This document shows positions 61,401 through 64,000 of a stretch of DNA of 64,000 nucleotides, piece by piece. How positions within the stretch are numbered: position 1 is the first letter of the stretch; each line of letters opens with the position of its first letter. Both the position numbers and the translations under genes were made by a program. The notes under the pieces were generated by a model. The model was not told the origin of the DNA. It did not search any database and saw only the letters and a program-made list of their open reading frames with translations. This DNA comes from Prochilodus magdalenae (taxonomy: Eukaryota; Chordata; Actinopteri; Characiformes; Prochilodontidae), in the NCBI GenBank assembly GCA_024036415.1, contig JAMWET010005031.1, forward strand, positions 1-64,000, written 5' to 3'.

Positions 61401-64000
61401 TTTCCAAACGCACATATCAGGTTGACCCAAAAGGTTGGACAGGCAATGCTTTCCTCATGCTAGTGCAAAACTTAAGCAAGGCTAGTTAAACCACTCTGGT
61501 GAAACTGAATTTAATAATGGAAAAAATCTCGGATTTTAAACGTGCAGGGGCTCTACATCTGTAAATTTGGAATTCTACATTTGGAATTCCGTTCCAATCC
61601 ATTCAGCCATAACCTTGCATGCTAGTCTTCCATAAAGGTCAAATCACCAACACAGCATAAATGTAGCTGATCTAATAAAAAAACAAACTTGCATGAGCTA
61701 TAAAGCAATATCTCATAAATCATCACTAGATTGTGAAAATGGCAACCTTTGGAAACACTTAGTTAGCAGCAATCTCCTGAACATGTGCCAGGAAGGTGCA
61801 GCTGTTAAACTGGCTAGCTATTTTTATCTGATCTCCTCCGAAAGCTTGCATCATTCAATGGCTTTTGAATTTTGGAAAATCACGAGATGAAGTGACATAT
61901 TATTTCTTCATTTAGATTAATGTGTTCAAATTGTCATCTCTGTGAATTTAGAGCATGTTGTGCTAATAACAGTAACAATAACTTTGTCAATAAATCACAG
62001 AAATGACTAGCAAAACAATCTGTAGCTTTAGAGTTGAGAATTTAGTTGAGTGCCCATTTTCACTCACTAGCCTTGTCCTCCCCAATGGGCCAGTATATAC
62101 TAGCAGGAGTTAGTATAGGCTAGCACCTGCTCCCTTCAGTCCTTTTTAGACTGTAGCTAACATGGCATCATTATACAACTTAATGTACTGGGCCGAGAAG
62201 AAGCATCCCACCTAACCAAGGAGAACAAGGCTTCATCAAGGATTATACTTAAAGGTAGGACTGATGTTGAGGCAGTTGTACCTCTCAGGAGCCATCCACA
62301 AATGTTTAACCCGAGTCACTGCCCTGAACTACTGCAGGTTTCTTGGCACAAGTCAAAAACCTTATAACATTATAATGACCCGACAGTCCAGCTCTGTTAG
62401 AAATGCATGCTCCATCGTTACCTCTACTGCTGTTCCTACATTTCAAGCCCTGAGTAACATTATCAAGCATGACAGCTGGTAAAACCACAAGTACTGCCAG
62501 CCAAAAATGAACAAAACTGTAACTATATGGACTCATCATTAAAGGAATAGGTGCACAAAGAGCTGCATCCAGAAGGAATCAACTGACAGGAATGAAACTT
62601 GGTGGGTAGGTTTGACATCGTTCAAGTTTCATGCTCAGCGGCACATTTGAGGTAAGCAAGGACATTCCTTATTGCTGTACCTGACTGACTTAACAGCCAT
62701 GACTGTGAGTGATGCCTTCCATGAGTCATTTTGCTAGTGCTGGCATCATTGGCAGACAACTGCATGTGCAGGTGACCATTATGATGAGTGCCCTTAACAC
62801 CACATCAACGTCACCAAAGAGGTGACGGTGTCATGCCAGACTGTCATGGAGTGACTCAGAATGGCAGCGGGTCATCTTCAGTGACACCTTTTTTGTTGAT
62901 GGAGACAACCAACGAATCCATGTGTGGAGCCACCGTGGTCAGCGCCAAAATGAAGGCCTGGTGTCACTTCACCTCCACCCCATACTGCACAATCTGCAGG
63001 AACCGTGTGAGAATATTCAAGCTGCATGGAATGGATTATCACAGGACACCATCAGAAACCTCTACCACCGATACAACCATCAGCATGTTGCATGAGCAAA
63101 CATGGTGGACCGACCCCATAGTGAGAGACCCTACTTCTTTATGTGTAGCTTAATAAATATTACCAATTATTATCATGTATTGTTCCTGGAAAGCTTTATC
63201 GGCCTTCCGAAGAGCACTGCAGTCAGACGCTTCCTTCCGTGTGCGACTGTTCTTTTGATGATCAGAGAATTGGCTGTAATTGGAGTTGTAATAACTGCAG
63301 GGATATTTACAGCCATCCACAGCTATTGTGCATAAATTTCCGATAATAATCATATAAAACACATAGCAGTTGGCAAAGAGTTCACATGGCTGTTATCTCT
63401 CATAGTTTTTAAGGGTGGTGTGGTAATCCCTGCTGCAGAAGATTGCCATTACAATGCCATAAACATGTCTCGGCAGATGTCATATACTGCCATGATACCT
63501 TTCCTGTAATTGTTGTGACAGCTAATATAATGTTGGACTTCATGATCACTATGATCACAATAAAGCAGAACATGGCAAAAATCAACCTTCGCCATAAGCT
63601 GCTATTAGATTCAACTTTACGGCACATGGCAGGACACCCCCCACCCACCCCAGGTTGAGGACCACACTGATACTGCATCTGCATGGTGCCGACTACAATA
63701 AATCGTTAGTGTTGCACAAGCCTTAAAAATGACTTATGGAATCTCAGAAAAAGGTGCATTTAAGGACGAAGAGAACAGCAGCTGATTTACTTCTGCTTTT
63801 GTGTGAATTCTCCAAGGTTGGTTTAGTGTTGGTGACTTCAGTCATCTCAAAGGCCGGGTTATCTCTGCCTTCCTGCAGCTCCCTCTCATCCCTCTCCGCC
63901 TCCGTGTTGCAGAGCTGTTCCAGCACGGCCTGAGCTATGGGCAGCATCATGGCAGTGGTAGCCGTGTTACTGATCCACATGGAGAGGAAGGCTGTTACGC
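52325..64000 (-). CDS. slc13a2: SLC13 sodium/di-tricarboxylate cotransporter, 3' nine exons (5' part outside window)
   Basis: Exons in transcript order: 64000(continues)-63791, 61196-61010, 60512-60390, 60049-59843, 57904-57795, 57701-57559, 54415-54254, 53083-52946, 52456-52325. Phases agree at every junction and about 470 residues are covered; the family is usually 570-600 residues, so roughly 110-130 N-terminal residues are missing. SLC13 A2/A3/A5 proteins carry succinate, citrate and related acids into cells with sodium. Both SNT signatures of the DASS fold are present, [10 protein letters not shown] and [12 protein letters not shown], each with its partner motif, TGTTPNL and ATPPNAI, which form the sodium and carboxylate sites. 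The end [12 protein letters not shown] has an N-glycosylation sequon. Human SLC13A2 lies near UNC119, favouring slc13a2, but the C terminus resembles SLC13A5, so the paralogue is uncertain. The family assignment is secure. Confidence 0.93.
52946..53083 (-). CDS. slc13a2: SLC13 exon with ATPPNAI motif
   Basis: Acceptor ccctcag, donor gtaaag, phase 0 at both ends. Encodes [20 protein letters not shown], then [20 protein letters not shown] and LKVVDM. This matches the PROSITE-type sodium:sulfate/carboxylate symporter signature. Confidence 0.96.
53737..54155 (+). mobile_element. TIR element (family A), full-length copy
   Basis: Ends AGCTCACTAGACAAAAAA and, inverted, AGCTCACTGGACAAAAAAAA, bordered by TA on both sides (53735-53736, 54156-54157). 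It is 419 bp with no protein domain recognised, so it is probably a non-autonomous DNA transposon; superfamily not assigned. Confidence 0.82.
54254..54415 (-). CDS. slc13a2: SLC13 exon with second SNT motif
   Basis: Acceptor gttgtgtag, donor gtaaga. Encodes [20 protein letters not shown], then [20 protein letters not shown] and [17 protein letters not shown] here is the second DASS signature. A 14-bp minisatellite begins about 20 bases upstream of the acceptor. Confidence 0.95.
54435..55951. repeat. 14-bp minisatellite (CTACAGCACTGTAA)n in an SLC13 intron
   Basis: About 1.5 kb of a 14-bp unit alternating between CTACAGCACTGTAA and CTACAGCACTGTTA, with a 15-bp form CTACATCACTGTTAA recurring at larger spacing. 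The larger blocks repeat, so the array grew by duplication of multi-unit segments. Confidence 0.95.
56150..56402 (+). repeat. Retroposon-like 3' tail with ACTTGAG repeats
   Basis: Contains TAGCACCTTGGTCCTGGAGG AACGTTGTTTCG, GTGTACTGTACACC and GGTTGAAATGACAATTAAAA, ending in ACTTGAGACTTGAGACC. I recall this as a widespread fish retroposon tail. Confidence 0.6.
56537..57190 (-). mobile_element. Tc1-like element in an SLC13 intron
   Basis: Both end regions are recognisable (CATCAAAAGAATAGTTGCAC and its inverse at 57160-57190); the interior is shortened further. Confidence 0.83.
57228..57435 (+). mobile_element. tRNA-derived SINE in an SLC13 intron
   Basis: GCTGGAGGTTAGAGAACCAG is followed by a B-box-like GGTTTGATTC, then GGCACCTAACCCTCAACTGC and GATAGGGCTGCCCACCGG. 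Same family as 14818-15005, opposite strand. Confidence 0.72.
57559..57701 (-). CDS. slc13a2: SLC13 exon with tandem NAGNAG acceptor
   Basis: Donor gtaggt at 57558. Encodes [20 protein letters not shown], then [20 protein letters not shown], then ALASGSE, a family hallmark. The acceptor reads tttagcag, so splicing after either AG keeps the frame and adds or drops one codon (Ala). Confidence 0.93.
57795..57904 (-). CDS. slc13a2: SLC13 exon, membrane segment and acidic loop
   Basis: Acceptor tgtcacag, donor gtaatg. Encodes [20 protein letters not shown] followed by an acidic stretch, [11 protein letters not shown]. Phase 1 donor. Confidence 0.93.
57970..58118 (-). mobile_element. MITE family C fragment in an SLC13 intron
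   Basis: Reverse-complement match to the family (CAGAAATGGCCCAAAACTGC, TTCCTTTGACTTACATT). Confidence 0.7.
58735..58845 (-). mobile_element. tRNA-derived SINE or tRNA relic
   Basis: The minus strand begins GGTGTGGCTCAGCGGTTAAC, with an A box TGGCTCAGCGGTTA, and has a B box GGTTCAAATCC at 58780-58770. The A-to-B spacing is longer than in a working tRNA and no cloverleaf closes, so it is read as SINE-derived. Confidence 0.6.
59843..60049 (-). CDS. slc13a2: SLC13 exon, cytoplasmic loop and membrane segment
   Basis: Acceptor tttcctcag, donor gtaagt. Encodes [20 protein letters not shown], then [20 protein letters not shown], then a hydrophobic helix ending [13 protein letters not shown], a run typical of SLC13A2/A3/A5. 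Confidence 0.95.
60390..60512 (-). CDS. slc13a2: SLC13 exon, membrane segment
   Basis: Acceptor cttcacag, donor gtaagt. Encodes [20 protein letters not shown], then [20 protein letters not shown], a clear hydrophobic helix. Confidence 0.95.
   Translation of the reverse strand, partial: HLPRQQRCHQLCQLVWLFLPQHGADAGPGLAVAAVHVSGL
60620..60926 (-). mobile_element. Family A copy in an SLC13 intron
   Basis: Contains CATCTGCAGATTCAGCAACT and ends in TTTTTTGTCTGGTGAGCTTA, the family terminus. Confidence 0.78.
61010..61196 (-). CDS. slc13a2: SLC13 exon with TGTTPNL motif
   Basis: Acceptor ctaacag, donor gtaagt. Encodes the end of the cytoplasmic loop ([19 protein letters not shown]), then [20 protein letters not shown] and [13 protein letters not shown]. 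The Thr-Pro pair belongs to the first sodium site. Confidence 0.95.
62531..63264 (+). mobile_element. Tc1-like element in an SLC13 intron
   Basis: Ends ACTCATCATTAAAGGAATAG and CTGTTCTTTTGATGATCAG. Same internal order and the same missing centre as the other copies. Confidence 0.85.
63791..64000 (-). CDS. slc13a2: SLC13 exon with first SNT motif (cut by window edge)
   Basis: Reads [20 protein letters not shown], then IAQAVLEQL, then a charged loop with [21 protein letters not shown] here is the first DASS signature (sodium site 1 and one carboxylate). Donor gtaaat at 63790. The exon continues beyond base 64000. Confidence 0.95.

Overview
The window is nuclear DNA from a teleost fish. It has split genes with canonical GT..AG introns, a 30-kb intron, dense relics of Tc1/mariner-type and other terminal-inverted-repeat transposons, L2-type LINE 3' ends, tRNA-derived SINEs, and long micro- and minisatellites. 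One interspersed repeat (four copies) is one I recall as common in ostariophysan fish such as characins and catfishes; that taxonomic hint is from memory only. There are no prokaryotic operons, CRISPR arrays or phage genes.

Three protein-coding genes can be supported, and all three human counterparts lie in 17q11.2 (recalled, not searched). (1) About 4.2-7.0 kb, minus strand: a beta-crystallin gene of the CRYBA1 (beta-A1/A3) type. Five exons are recognisable by Greek-key motifs and splice sites, but every exon carries many small, mostly insertional indels. (2) 12477-48327, plus strand: a complete unc119 gene. It has five coding exons, gives 276 residues from the first ATG, has a 30-kb first intron and a 3' UTR of about 1.5 kb. 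(3) 52325 to beyond 64000, minus strand: the last nine coding exons of an SLC13 sodium/di-tricarboxylate cotransporter (slc13a2-like by position, slc13a5-like at the C terminus). Its first exons lie outside the window. unc119 and the SLC13 gene are convergent.

Layout: 0-4.2 kb repeats and unassigned DNA, including a noisy tandem repeat and a GC-rich block; 4.2-7.0 kb crystallin; 7.0-12.3 kb AT-rich intergenic DNA and repeats; 12.4-48.3 kb unc119, whose intron 1 is filled with transposon copies; 47.0-48.0 and 50.1-51.2 kb two arrays of one 60-bp telomere-like minisatellite in opposite orientation around the last unc119 exon; 52.3-64.0 kb the SLC13 gene, one intron of which holds a 1.5-kb array of a 14-bp minisatellite next to a splice acceptor.

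The genes do not form a pathway. UNC119 is a lipid-binding trafficking chaperone, the crystallin is a lens structural protein, and SLC13 is a plasma-membrane transporter. I found no convincing new biological system. The most useful second-look items are the insertion-biased damage in the crystallin segment (probably assembly noise, otherwise a pseudogene), the inverted minisatellite pair around unc119 exon 5, the minisatellite touching an SLC13 splice site, two alternative unc119 starts, and a ten-copy Tc1-like family whose copies share one internal deletion.
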